64,000 nt of DNA from Flammeovirgaceae bacterium SG7u.111 (GTDB taxonomy: Bacteria > Bacteroidota > Bacteroidia > Cytophagales > Flammeovirgaceae): NCBI GenBank assembly GCA_034044135.1, contig CP139021.1, forward strand, positions 3,177,635-3,241,634, in the 5' to 3' direction. The position numbers were made by a program, and so were the translations under genes. The notes under the pieces were generated by a model, which had not been told where the DNA came from, ran no database searches, and saw only the letters and a list, made by a program, of their open reading frames with translations. Positions 17,291 to 25,546 of the stretch are shown here, in pieces (positions within the stretch are counted from its first letter, which is position 1; every line of letters starts with the position of its first letter).

Positions 17291-19144
17291 ATGAAGACAC
17301 TGAAACTACTCATTGCATCTGTTGCAATATGCCTTTTTTGCAACTCCCTAATAATGGCACAGGTACAGGGAATCAACTATAAAGCTTTGATAAAGAGCGA
17401 AGGAAATGATGTGCTAGCCAATCAAAATATTATTATGCAATTCACCATTTTGGAAGGGGCTGGGCAAACTGTTATCTACCAAGAGACACACAATCCAGCT
17501 ACCGATGCAAACGGAATCGTTATCGTCAATATCGGTGAAGGCACGGTTGTAAGTGGTATTTTTGAAGATATAGATTGGAGCGGGGAAATCCTTTCTCTGA
17601 AAACGGAAATAAATACAGGAAACGGGCTTGTTGATATGGGAACTACCGCTTTTAAATCCGTACCCATGGCGCTATCTTCCATAACTGCTCAAAAATCAAT
17701 AATAGCCAATATGGCAAAAACTGCATTTGCTTCCGACTCAGCTCAAGTTGCATTGAAAGCTGAAGAGGCAACTTTTGCTTTCAAATCGGATTCTGCAAGG
17801 GTCGCTATGAAAGCTGATTCCTCATTGGTTGCAGTAATGTCTGACACAGCAAAAGTTGCCATGAAATCGGAAGATAATAAATGGGAAATAAGTGGGGATG
17901 ATATTTTTAACAACAATTCGGGAAGGCTTGGGTTTTCGGTTTCTGATCCAAAGGTCAAATACCATTTTGCGGCAGATGAAAGGCTTCTTATAGGAAACGA
18001 TACGGTTGGCGCTGGCGATAAGATAATGTGGTTGCCCGATTTGCATGCGTTCCGTGTGGGTACGGTAGCGACAGGAGCAGCCAGCACTTATTGGGATAGA
18101 GATAGCACGGGGCTTTATTCCTTTGCCTCGGGCTTGAATACCAGAGCACAAGGTTTTGGCGCTACTGCAATGGGAAGGGATACGGAGGCTACCAATAGTT
18201 ATGCCTTTGCCTCAGGCTTTTTCACCAATGCCGATGGGCAATATTCAACAGCTATGGGTTTCAATACCGATGCTTTTGCGTTAGGATCAACTGCTTTGGG
18301 TTATTCTACTGATGCCGAAGCTAGTTATGCATTTGCGGCAGGTTATTTTGCCGAGGCACAAGCCATTTACTCTATAGCACTTGGTAATGCTGTAAAGGCC
18401 CAATCTTACTCCTCTATTGCACTTGGTAGGTACAATGAAGGGGTAGGGAATGCTGCTTCTTGGGTTCCTACAGACCCTATTTTTGAAGTTGGGATTGGAA
18501 CAGGGCCTTCAACGAGGGCAAATGCGGTAACTATTCTGAAGAACGGAGATGTAGGCATTGGTACAACCAGCCCCATAGTAAAATTACATATTGCTGGAGG
18601 TGGCGATGCTTCATTTGCCGATGGGTCGGGCTATTTACAAATAGGGAATGAATGGGGAGCGAATGTAGTGTTTGATGAAAACGAAATCATTGCACGGAGC
18701 AACGGAACAGCCTCGACTCTTTTTTTACAACATGAAGGAGGCGATGTATCGGTAGGAGGTTCTGTTGTACACTCTTCTGATAGGCGACTAAAGAAAGACA
18801 TCAACCCAATTCATTATGGATTGAAAGAAGTGATGGCTTTAAGGCCTGTTGCCTATTACTGGAAAAATAGGGAGCAAGAGCATAAGTCATTAGGCTTGAT
18901 AGCTCAAGATGTGAAGCCGGTTATTAGTGAAATAGTCCAGCAAAGCAATCCGGAGAATGATATGCTAAGTGTGGATTATACCGAAATCATTCCTGTGCTC
19001 ATAAAGGCATTGCAAGAGCAACAAGCTATCATAGAAAAGCAGAAAAAGGAGATTGGTAGCCTAAAAACAGAAGTAAGCCAACTTAACGAATTGGATGTGC
19101 GGGTGAAAAAAATGGAGGAACTCTTAAAAGCGATGAAACAATGA
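17291..19144 (+). CDS. secreted protein with YadA-type head repeats and S74 (tail-fibre chaperone) domain
   Basis: This 617-residue protein has a signal peptide (ICLFCNSLIMAQ). A beta-rich N-terminal domain is followed by a segment (about residues 140-200) built from ~14-residue repeats of the type F-x-SDSA-x-V-A-M-K-A. Next comes a head region of ~14-residue YadA-like repeats (about 280-380, YSTAMGFNTDA, GSTALGYSTDA, YSIALGNAV). The C-terminus is a Peptidase_S74 / intramolecular chaperone domain starting SSDRRLKKDINPI near 497, with a coiled coil (about 575-615). The fold predicts a trimeric fibre; S74 domains trimerise such fibres and in phages cut themselves off. Its stop overlaps the next start by 4 bases. 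Confidence 0.9.
   Translation: MKTLKLLIASVAICLFCNSLIMAQVQGINYKALIKSEGNDVLANQNIIMQFTILEGAGQTVIYQETHNPATDANGIVIVNIGEGTVVSGIFEDIDWSGEILSLKTEINTGNGLVDMGTTAFKSVPMALSSITAQKSIIANMAKTAFASDSAQVALKAEEATFAFKSDSARVAMKADSSLVAVMSDTAKVAMKSEDNKWEISGDDIFNNNSGRLGFSVSDPKVKYHFAADERLLIGNDTVGAGDKIMWLPDLHAFRVGTVATGAASTYWDRDSTGLYSFASGLNTRAQGFGATAMGRDTEATNSYAFASGFFTNADGQYSTAMGFNTDAFALGSTALGYSTDAEASYAFAAGYFAEAQAIYSIALGNAVKAQSYSSIALGRYNEGVGNAASWVPTDPIFEVGIGTGPSTRANAVTILKNGDVGIGTTSPIVKLHIAGGGDASFADGSGYLQIGNEWGANVVFDENEIIARSNGTASTLFLQHEGGDVSVGGSVVHSSDRRLKKDINPIHYGLKEVMALRPVAYYWKNREQEHKSLGLIAQDVKPVISEIVQQSNPENDMLSVDYTEIIPVLIKALQEQQAIIEKQKKEIGSLKTEVSQLNELDVRVKKMEELLKAMKQ
18125..18440 (+). repeat. tandem YadA-head-like coding repeats
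   Basis: Within the S74 protein, roughly seven degenerate 42-base units encode the pattern G-x-x-S-x-A-x-G-x-x-T-x-A. The amino-acid pattern is kept while the DNA has diverged, so these are protein-structure repeats rather than recent DNA duplications. Confidence 0.75.
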
Positions 19145-19605
19145 AAGTGATTTATCTTATTGTAGCAATGGCTTTTAGCCAATTTGTAGTAGCGCAGAGC
19201 TTGTACAAAAGTAGTATTGATGCTGGTGGGGCAAGTGTTACCAATGAGGGGTTGGAGGTGATTTATACCATAGGTGAAATATTTGTTTCAGAGAAAAAGT
19301 CAGTAAGCACGGGTCTTTCCGAAGGCTTTATAAGCGACTGGTTTACCACGGTAGTAGCCTTGGATGATTCTGGATTTCAACAGCGTTTGATACTTTATCC
19401 AAACCCATCTTCCTCATTTTTTGCTATATCAACTGACCTCAAAATAGATAAGCTGATCATCTATGATTTGCACGGAAAGGAAGTAAGGGTAGTGGGAAAA
19501 ACTGATGGGCAAATTATGATAGAAGCTTTACCCGCAGGGCTGTACACGCTCAAATTTTTCGTAGGCAAACGTTTTTTAACTAAAAGACTAGTGGTTGAGA
19601 AATAA
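19141..19605 (+). CDS. small exported protein with T9SS type A C-terminal sorting domain
   Basis: This 154-residue protein has a signal peptide (LIVAMAFSQFVVAQ). A short domain follows (SSIDAGGASVTNEGLEVIYTIGEIF, ending GLSEGFISDW), then a type A T9SS sorting domain: LILYPNPSSSFFAI, KLIIYDLHGKEV and LPAGLYTLKFFVGKRFLTKRLVVEK. The sorting domain directs export through the type IX system and anchoring or release at the surface. The start overlaps the S74 gene's stop (ATGA), so the two are translationally coupled and probably work together at the cell surface. The partnership is inference from the coupling. Confidence 0.88.
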   Translation: MKVIYLIVAMAFSQFVVAQSLYKSSIDAGGASVTNEGLEVIYTIGEIFVSEKKSVSTGLSEGFISDWFTTVVALDDSGFQQRLILYPNPSSSFFAISTDLKIDKLIIYDLHGKEVRVVGKTDGQIMIEALPAGLYTLKFFVGKRFLTKRLVVEK

Positions 19606-19606
19606 A

Positions 19607-19643
19607 AAATCCCACCTAATTGTACATGGTTAGGTGGGATTTG
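19607..19643. terminator. bidirectional terminator
   Basis: A stem AAATCCCACCTAA pairs with TTAGGTGGGATTT around a 10-base loop (TTGTACATGG). It lies between the T9SS-sorted protein and the convergent GH117-like gene. Confidence 0.8.
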
Positions 19644-19687
19644 TAACCTTCACTAATATGCAAAGCAATGATTGTGAGTGCTCATCA

Positions 19688-20959
19688 TTATTTTCCTGAC
19701 AGCCGCTGATCTTGTTGCTTTTTGTTAAGTCCTTGTGAGAAATAAACATCGGGCTTAAGCCAAATTTGTGTGTTTTTCATTCCTGGGTCGTCTACATCTA
19801 GGCTGAGGTCGCAATCGAACCTAGCCAGTGCGCTGTAGTTCCTTTCTCTTGATTGGGCAAAGTTTGTGAAATGGGAAAGTCCCCAAGTGATCCCTCTTCC
19901 GTTTCCCTTGCTATCGAATGCATCGGGGACAAAAGGACCAGCGGCAGTTGGCATTAGAGAAGTTACTGAAGCAATGTTGAAATTCACTCCATCAGGAGCG
20001 TATTGGATCGTGTTGCTTTCGTTGCCGTTTCGAATCACCAACGTCGCAATTCCTTCTTTGAAAGGGAAGTAGGCGGTCTCGTGGCTAGAGTTCAAAACCG
20101 GATTGAGGGGATGTTTGGCAAATGGTCCTAAAGGATCTTCTGCTGTCGCAAGTCCATTGGCTACCAAGTATTCGGGGCGATCTCCAAAAGCTGCTTTGTA
20201 GTAAAGGTAAATTTTGTCCTTATACACCAAAGGATAAGGATCGTGGATTGAAAATTGGTCCCAAGTGCCAGGCTTGCCGTTTTCCACCACTATTTTGCCA
20301 CAAGCAGTCCAAGGGCCATCGGGCGATTCGGCTGAGGAAGCAGTTACTGGGCAATGATCGCCTTTTTTTCCACTTGCTTCCATAAACCCTTGGTAATACA
20401 GGTAGTATTTTCCCTTGTACTTCAATACATCGGGTGTGGAGACCGAGCGCCAGCCTACCTCAGGTTTTGGAGGGCGAGGGACTGCCACTCCTTGCTCTTC
20501 CCAGTTGAGCCCGTCTTCGCTTGTCGCATACCATATTTCGCACAAATCCCAGTCGGTAGAGGGGATTGTGTCGTTGCTTTTGTCTGCGCCTTGAGGGGGA
20601 ACGGGGGTGTCTCTTTTTGTGTACCACACATAATATTTCCCATTTTCAAACATCACTTTGGAAGGGTCTCTTCGGGAGACTGTGCCATCTCCACCGTGGT
20701 AATCGAAGCCTTTGAGGCGTGTGTATTTGAAGCTTGAAAACAGCTCGTTGTCTTCGGGACGAGGGGTGAGGTAGTTGGTGTAAAGGCGTTCCATTGCCTC
20801 GCTCATTTCCCGGTCAGGCTTTTGCTGAGGAATGTCCCACGGAAAATCTCCTTGGGCTGGCTGACCTCCTTTTTGCTGCTGAGAACACGAACTTAAGATC
20901 AGACTTGTTGCTAAAAGCGAAAGAATGGTTGCGATATACGGATTGAATTTCTCTATCAT
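19688..20959 (-). CDS. GH117-like glycoside hydrolase lipoprotein
   Basis: This 423-residue protein has a lipoprotein signal (LILSSCS, Cys 25). The rest is a five-bladed-propeller hydrolase with repeated blade motifs (DPSKVMFENGKYYVWYTKRD, VLKYKGKYYLYYQG, PLVYKDKIYLYYK). The order SRRDPSK (D98), DLCEIWYATSEDG, IHDPYPL (D240) and NSSHETAYFPFKEGIA (H293) matches my recollection of GH117 alpha-1,3-L-neoagarooligosaccharide / 3,6-anhydro-L-galactosidase enzymes, including the unusual His general acid. GH43 and GH32/68 clans share the fold, so the family needs a profile search. It would release anhydrogalactose or a related sugar from the non-reducing end of red-algal oligosaccharides. The FAD oxidoreductase lies just upstream on the same strand. 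Confidence 0.75.
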   Translation of the reverse strand: MIEKFNPYIATILSLLATSLILSSCSQQQKGGQPAQGDFPWDIPQQKPDREMSEAMERLYTNYLTPRPEDNELFSSFKYTRLKGFDYHGGDGTVSRRDPSKVMFENGKYYVWYTKRDTPVPPQGADKSNDTIPSTDWDLCEIWYATSEDGLNWEEQGVAVPRPPKPEVGWRSVSTPDVLKYKGKYYLYYQGFMEASGKKGDHCPVTASSAESPDGPWTACGKIVVENGKPGTWDQFSIHDPYPLVYKDKIYLYYKAAFGDRPEYLVANGLATAEDPLGPFAKHPLNPVLNSSHETAYFPFKEGIATLVIRNGNESNTIQYAPDGVNFNIASVTSLMPTAAGPFVPDAFDSKGNGRGITWGLSHFTNFAQSRERNYSALARFDCDLSLDVDDPGMKNTQIWLKPDVYFSQGLNKKQQDQRLSGK

Positions 20960-21049
20960 TTTTACGGTAGTGGTTTCTTTGAAAAGGAAAAATAGTGTAG
21001 CTGAGGACTAAACTATCGCCTCAACTACACTTTGGTACAGGTGTCAAAA

Positions 21050-22861
21050 TTATCTTCCTCCTTCGCTTACAGGAGTCATATCTTCCGAAATAAGCTGGAT
21101 AAATTCATCTAAGTATTTTTCGTATACGGCTCTTGGCGAGTCGTTGTATTTTTTGCACACATAAGCGGCATAGCCAACAGCTTCACCCATCATCCCACAG
21201 GTTTTCATCACTCGGGTGCTGCCAAAGGCTATGTGGGTGGTACTTATGTCTCGCCCTGCCATAAAGAGGTTGTTCACGTTCCGTGAGTACAAGCAACGGT
21301 AAGGAATGGTGTATGGCTTTACGCGAATGTGCTTGGTAGAGGCAAAGAATTCTTGTCCTTTGAAATACTTGCTGTTTTCCTTGTTGGGGAAATGGAGGTC
21401 GATCGTCCAAGTAGCGGTTACGCAGCCATCAGGATACATTTTGCCTTCTTCTATGTCCATTTGGGTGAGGATGTGGTCACCCAAAATTCTTCTCGATTCT
21501 CTTTTTCCTCCAATGTGGGCTACCCAAGCTAGTTCTCGTTTAGCATATTCTTCAGGCTTATTTTTCTTGAGGTACGACCAGTTGCCATACACAGCTCGGA
21601 AGTTATGGTCACGTATTTTTTCTGCTTCGTAGATCGTATTGAAGTTTCCGAAGCCTGTTTCCCATTGCCAGTCTGAGCGAGGCTCGTCTATGTGGTATTC
21701 ATCTGAAAACGGCAACGCCCAAGGTACTTCGGGAAAGCTGCTAACCGTATCGTGTTCCAGTGAAGCCCAAAGGTTAGAGGTTCCCAAGGTAAAATTGTCA
21801 GCTTTTTCAGGTGCATCAGGTTCGTTGGTTTCCGCCTTGCTTTCCCTTCCCATGCGGAAGTCCGCTTCAGCCAAAAAGCCAATCGTGCCATCGCCTGTGC
21901 AGTCGGCAAATAACTCACCTTCAAATCTTGATTCCTGATTCGTCTCTATATTGCGGGTAATCACCGCTTTGATTTTGTTTCCTTCTTTTTCTACTTTAAA
22001 AGCATGATTGTTCAAAAACAAGGAAAGATTTTTCTCCGCATTAACCACTTCTAGTTTCCGCTTGTCTCCGTAGTGTTTTGCTACAGGGTTTCCGTTTCCA
22101 GGATCGCCGTTATCCAGCTCACGTACAATTCTGCCGAGCTTCGAATAATGGTTCTTGTCGATCCTTCCCATGAGGTGTACCCTTATTTCTGAGCTGTTAT
22201 TTCCACCCAAAACAGGGCGGTTTTGGATGAGCGCAACCTTTAGTCCCATTCTCGATGCAGAAATAGCCGAGCAAAGTCCTGCCATTCCGCCACCAACAAC
22301 CACTAGGTCAAATTTGCCTGCCTCTTTAGGGGTCATTAGCTCGGGCATCATTTCCTTGCGAAAAGCCTTGAGAGCTTCGTTGTCTTGTGGAGGCGTGAAT
22401 TTCTTCGATTTTGTGATCAAAATAGCGTCACACCTTCCTGCAAAACCTGTAAGGTCTTTCAGCTTTAAAGTAATGTTTTCCGAAGCTGCTTCAAATGCTC
22501 CGCCTTCGTACCACAACCATTCGTCGTTTCCACTTTCGCCAAATGTGCCACCAACTGGTTTGCCATCAATAAGCACTTGGAAAGTACCAGGTCCTTTGGG
22601 GAAGGGCGCCCAGTCTTTGGTGCGAACCCAGAGGTAATACTTGCCAGCCTTGGGCAACGTGACTTTGGTAGAAGCGTCTTTTACAGGCCTGCCCATGCCG
22701 TGGGCAAGCAAGTAAGAAGATTCTATTACATCGAAAGATTGTTGGTCTATGAGCCAACCTCCTTTTTTATCAAATGATTCTGTCTCTAGAAAGATAGGAT
22801 CTTGGGCAAAGCTGCCAAATGCTATCAGAAGCATTGCTATGAATATCAGTCCTTTTTTCAT
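21050..22861 (-). CDS. secreted FAD-dependent oxidoreductase with N-terminal sugar-binding-like domain
   Basis: This 603-residue protein has a signal peptide (LIAFGSFAQ, residues 1-20). Residues 21-155 form a beta-sandwich-like domain (AGKYYLWVRTKDWAP...) resembling domains found in xanthan-lyase-type proteins. Residues 184-600 are an FAD_oxidored domain with the dinucleotide-binding motif VVVGGGMAGLCSA (G190, G192, G195), GGNNSSEIRVHLMG near 223, and ADCTGDGTIGFLAEADFRMGRE near 320. This arrangement recurs in marine saccharide clusters and may oxidise a sugar in the periplasm. The substrate is unknown. It lies 90 bases upstream of the GH117-like gene on the same strand, probably in one operon. 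Confidence 0.85.
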   Translation of the reverse strand: MKKGLIFIAMLLIAFGSFAQDPIFLETESFDKKGGWLIDQQSFDVIESSYLLAHGMGRPVKDASTKVTLPKAGKYYLWVRTKDWAPFPKGPGTFQVLIDGKPVGGTFGESGNDEWLWYEGGAFEAASENITLKLKDLTGFAGRCDAILITKSKKFTPPQDNEALKAFRKEMMPELMTPKEAGKFDLVVVGGGMAGLCSAISASRMGLKVALIQNRPVLGGNNSSEIRVHLMGRIDKNHYSKLGRIVRELDNGDPGNGNPVAKHYGDKRKLEVVNAEKNLSLFLNNHAFKVEKEGNKIKAVITRNIETNQESRFEGELFADCTGDGTIGFLAEADFRMGRESKAETNEPDAPEKADNFTLGTSNLWASLEHDTVSSFPEVPWALPFSDEYHIDEPRSDWQWETGFGNFNTIYEAEKIRDHNFRAVYGNWSYLKKNKPEEYAKRELAWVAHIGGKRESRRILGDHILTQMDIEEGKMYPDGCVTATWTIDLHFPNKENSKYFKGQEFFASTKHIRVKPYTIPYRCLYSRNVNNLFMAGRDISTTHIAFGSTRVMKTCGMMGEAVGYAAYVCKKYNDSPRAVYEKYLDEFIQLISEDMTPVSEGGR

Positions 22862-22880
22862 ATTCTATAGGTTTTGTGAT

Positions 22881-24047
22881 TTAATCAAAGTAATAGTTAG
22901 GTGGGGAATGTTTTTTAGGGTATTTGTATTTTCTTGCTTTCCTTATTGCCTTTTTTGATTTCTTGCTTTTGGGAAAGTATTTAATTAGAGCATTTTCTGC
23001 AGGAACTGAGGTTTTTCCATAGTGGTGTTGCAGGATTTCTATATAATAGTTTTCTACTTCAAGTGGCAATGATTCTTGACGTTTAAAAATAGCATGCTTA
23101 TAGGCGAAGTGACCATATGTCTCATTTTCAATATTCCCAGATAGTCTGATGATAGATTTTTCTGATATTGTAATAGATGATTCCCAAAATCTTTTGAGCA
23201 AACTAAGTTGTAAACTGTAATGGAGACTTTCGTAATTATTTAAAAATGCTAATTGGTGACTTTCTTTTTCAAGGTATGAATCAGGTATGTTTTCTATAAT
23301 ATACCTTGCCAAAAAATAGCTTTCACCTTCAAATTTCCTGAACACTTCCTCCTTAAGTTCTTCAAAAAGTGCAGGTTCTTCAAATACTTTATCGACAGCG
23401 AAGTAGTGGTAATGATAGTTGTCGCTTTGGAAAAAACGTAGGAGCTCTTTAGGGTTTGCTAGTTTGTCGGTTATGTTTAGTATTTCCTTTTCGATATCTC
23501 CGTTTGCCAAGTGCCAGAGGGTGTGGCAGGTATAAACCGCACCTTCTATCACCTCTTTTTTTACCGTTTTTAGCGTTGCTCCTGTTACGCCATCTACTCC
23601 ATTTACCACGGTTTTGCCACCTACTAACTCCTCCATTTTATAGTCTTTGAGCAAGGAGTTTTTGTTGGCTAAAATCGCTTGCATTTTTTCATAATCTGTT
23701 GGAGCGAATTCTTCGTGATCTAATTTGGTGAGGGTTTTCCCCGGTGGGAAATCGAAGCTTAGGTAGTTCCCAACCAAGTCCCAATAGAGGTTGATGTACA
23801 CAGGCTGGCATACATTGGTATGGCAAACGGGGGTGAAAATATTTCTGAAAAAATAAATAGGCTGGTTGAGAGAGTCATAAGCAAGTTTTAAAACATAAGA
23901 GCTTGTGTCATTTTCCTCAATCAAAAACTCTTTTACCTTATAAGGCACAGGCATCTGTTTACTTCCAATCTTCTGATTTTGAGGAAGCTCAAACGCCATT
24001 ATAAGGAGCAAGCAAAAGGGGTATATGTGAAGTCTTTTCAATTTCAA
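22881..24047 (-). CDS. exported protein with covalent-FMN-type motif and repeat-like C-terminus
   Basis: This 388-residue protein has a hydrophobic N-terminus (FCLLLIMAFELPQ). Residues 151-161 read VDGVTGATLKT, matching the D-x-x-[ST]-G-A-T core at which ApbE-type transferases attach FMN in FMN-binding domains. Two cysteines lie close together in FTPVCHTNVCQPV (C75, C80). After about residue 190 the sequence is leucine-rich and helical with HEAT-like spacing. The family reading is a flavoprotein for extracytoplasmic electron transfer; no ApbE or Nqr/Rnf genes lie in the window. The gene diverges from the HTH-membrane gene, with a perfect palindrome between them. Confidence 0.6.
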   Translation of the reverse strand: MKLKRLHIYPFCLLLIMAFELPQNQKIGSKQMPVPYKVKEFLIEENDTSSYVLKLAYDSLNQPIYFFRNIFTPVCHTNVCQPVYINLYWDLVGNYLSFDFPPGKTLTKLDHEEFAPTDYEKMQAILANKNSLLKDYKMEELVGGKTVVNGVDGVTGATLKTVKKEVIEGAVYTCHTLWHLANGDIEKEILNITDKLANPKELLRFFQSDNYHYHYFAVDKVFEEPALFEELKEEVFRKFEGESYFLARYIIENIPDSYLEKESHQLAFLNNYESLHYSLQLSLLKRFWESSITISEKSIIRLSGNIENETYGHFAYKHAIFKRQESLPLEVENYYIEILQHHYGKTSVPAENALIKYFPKSKKSKKAIRKARKYKYPKKHSPPNYYFD

Positions 24048-24137
24048 TTATTAGTAATTTTTCTGATGTGTAAACCAAATGTAGTTCATGGGAGAGCAAG
24101 AAGAAACTTTTGCCTTATCCAGAATAAACACAGAACC

Positions 24138-24156
24138 TGTTCATAATTTATGAACA
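24138..24156. promoter_or_regulatory. perfect 19-bp palindrome (operator candidate)
   Basis: TGTTCATAATTTATGAACA is a perfect 9+1+9 inverted repeat in the 178-base region between two divergent genes. It ends 5 bases before a TAACTTTG promoter -7 element, so it occupies the place where the -33 TTTG box would normally be. That position suits a repressor, or an activator replacing the -33 contact. Confidence 0.65.
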
Positions 24157-24161
24157 AGTTA

Positions 24162-24169
24162 TAACTTTG
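24162..24169 (+). promoter_or_regulatory. promoter -7 element for the 24226 gene
   Basis: TAACTTTG matches the Bacteroidota -7 consensus TAnnTTTG, 56 bases before the start codon. No TTTG box lies 17-23 bases upstream; the palindrome is there instead. Confidence 0.5.
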
Positions 24170-24225
24170 GCTATCTGTGATTTAAGCGTATAATCAAAAA
24201 GGAAACATAACAGGGATAGAGAGAG

Positions 24226-25497
24226 ATGCCATCAAAAACTGAATCGATTTCAGAGCTGAATTATTTGAATCAGTGTTGCCAAGACATTGAATCTAAGTTG
24301 AATTGGGGGGAAGCTGGGCTTTGGACGAACAGTAATTTTTTGGATTTGAGCAATGAGGTAAAGCGAAGTTCTGGTTTGAGGATAAGTGCAGCTACGCTCA
24401 AGCGAATTTTTGGGAAGGTAAAAACAACGGAGAGATATAATCCCCAACTTGCTACCAAGAATGCCCTTGCCCAATTTTTAGGCTACGAAAGCTGGTCCGA
24501 ATATAAAATAGCCAACCCGATTGTAAGCGAGGTTACGATCATAAGCCCTACCGAATTTACCGTGTTGCCAAAGGGCAACAGCCGCAGGTTTATGAAAATA
24601 TCTGTTTTTGCCTTGCTGTTGGTTTCAATCTTTTTTGCTGTTTGGTATTTCAATGATTCCAAAGTTCCGCAAGGGGATTTTACTATTTCAGGGAAATACT
24701 TGGAAGGAAATGCCTACCATACGGTAGTATTTGATTACGACATAGCAAAGCTTAATGCAGAAAAAGTCTACCTGGATTTTGGAGATAGCTCAAGAAAAGT
24801 CTTGCCCAAAAGAGCCAATACCATTTCCCATTATTACCGTTCTCCTGGCTTTTATAAAGTAAAACTACTTGCAGAAAATAACGTGCTTTACGATACAACA
24901 GTTACGCTTTCTACCAATGGATGGGAAGCTTATATTTATTATGTAAGCCCTGCCAAAATCACAGAGTATTTGCCCGTTCCCAATTTTATCGATTCGCTGA
25001 GCGGAGCATTTTCTATACCGAGGAGTACCCCTGAGCAGAAAGGGATAGATACAACCAAAATGTATTGGACACAATTTGTAAATGTGCAAGAATTTGGGGT
25101 AGATGGAGATGGTTTTTCCCTAAGTGCCGAGCTCAAAAATGATTATGAAATAGTAGCTGCTCGTTGCAATCATTTAAAGATGATAGTGGTAGGTGAGCAT
25201 GAAAAAATAGAGTTGTACTTTCTGAGAGAAGGTTGCTTCAAATGGTCGAAGCTTCAGTTTTCGGAAGTGGCGCTAGATGGTGAGTACGAGGATCTTTCAG
25301 CCTTTGGAAAAGACTTTTTAGATTGGAAAAAAGTAGGGCTGAACGTGGAAAAAAAAACCGCAAAGGTTTTCTATAATGGTCAGGTAATATTTGAACAGGC
25401 TTACAAAAGGCCCTTGGGCAAGATCAAAGAAGTTCGCTTCCAGTTTTCTGGGACAGGGGGCGGGGTGAGGGGGTTTCAGCTAGAGGTTGTGGAGTAA
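24226..25497 (+). CDS. single-pass membrane protein: HTH-like N-terminus, PKD domain, C-terminal beta domain
   Basis: This 423-residue protein starts with a ~95-residue cytoplasmic domain. Its central part (FLDLSNEVKRSSGLRISAATL, KRIFGKVK, then LAQFLGYESWSEY) is a recurrent Bacteroidota module that looks like a DNA-binding helix-turn-helix. One membrane segment follows (about 123-142, ISVFALLLVSIFFAVWYF), then a PKD-like domain (about 165-235, LDFGDSSRKVLP and YYRSPGFYKVKL) and a C-terminal beta-sandwich-like region (about 275-423). The layout is that of a ToxR-type one-component regulator sensing something outside the membrane. DNA binding is inference; the N-terminal module could instead bind protein. 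It may regulate its own palindrome-bearing promoter or the divergent FMN-motif gene. Confidence 0.6.
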   Translation: MPSKTESISELNYLNQCCQDIESKLNWGEAGLWTNSNFLDLSNEVKRSSGLRISAATLKRIFGKVKTTERYNPQLATKNALAQFLGYESWSEYKIANPIVSEVTIISPTEFTVLPKGNSRRFMKISVFALLLVSIFFAVWYFNDSKVPQGDFTISGKYLEGNAYHTVVFDYDIAKLNAEKVYLDFGDSSRKVLPKRANTISHYYRSPGFYKVKLLAENNVLYDTTVTLSTNGWEAYIYYVSPAKITEYLPVPNFIDSLSGAFSIPRSTPEQKGIDTTKMYWTQFVNVQEFGVDGDGFSLSAELKNDYEIVAARCNHLKMIVVGEHEKIELYFLREGCFKWSKLQFSEVALDGEYEDLSAFGKDFLDWKKVGLNVEKKTAKVFYNGQVIFEQAYKRPLGKIKEVRFQFSGTGGGVRGFQLEVVE

Positions 25498-25499
25498 TA

Positions 25500-25532
25500 A
25501 CTAACGCCGTTGCTCTGAGCAACGGCGTTAGT
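25500..25532. terminator. perfect hairpin between convergent genes
   Basis: ACTAACGCCGTTGCT pairs perfectly with AGCAACGGCGTTAGT around a 3-base loop, directly after the stop of the gene at 24226. Neither side carries a real T tract, so termination efficiency is uncertain. It may instead act as an mRNA 3' stabiliser. Confidence 0.55.
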
Positions 25533-25546
25533 AAGCTAAACTTAAT

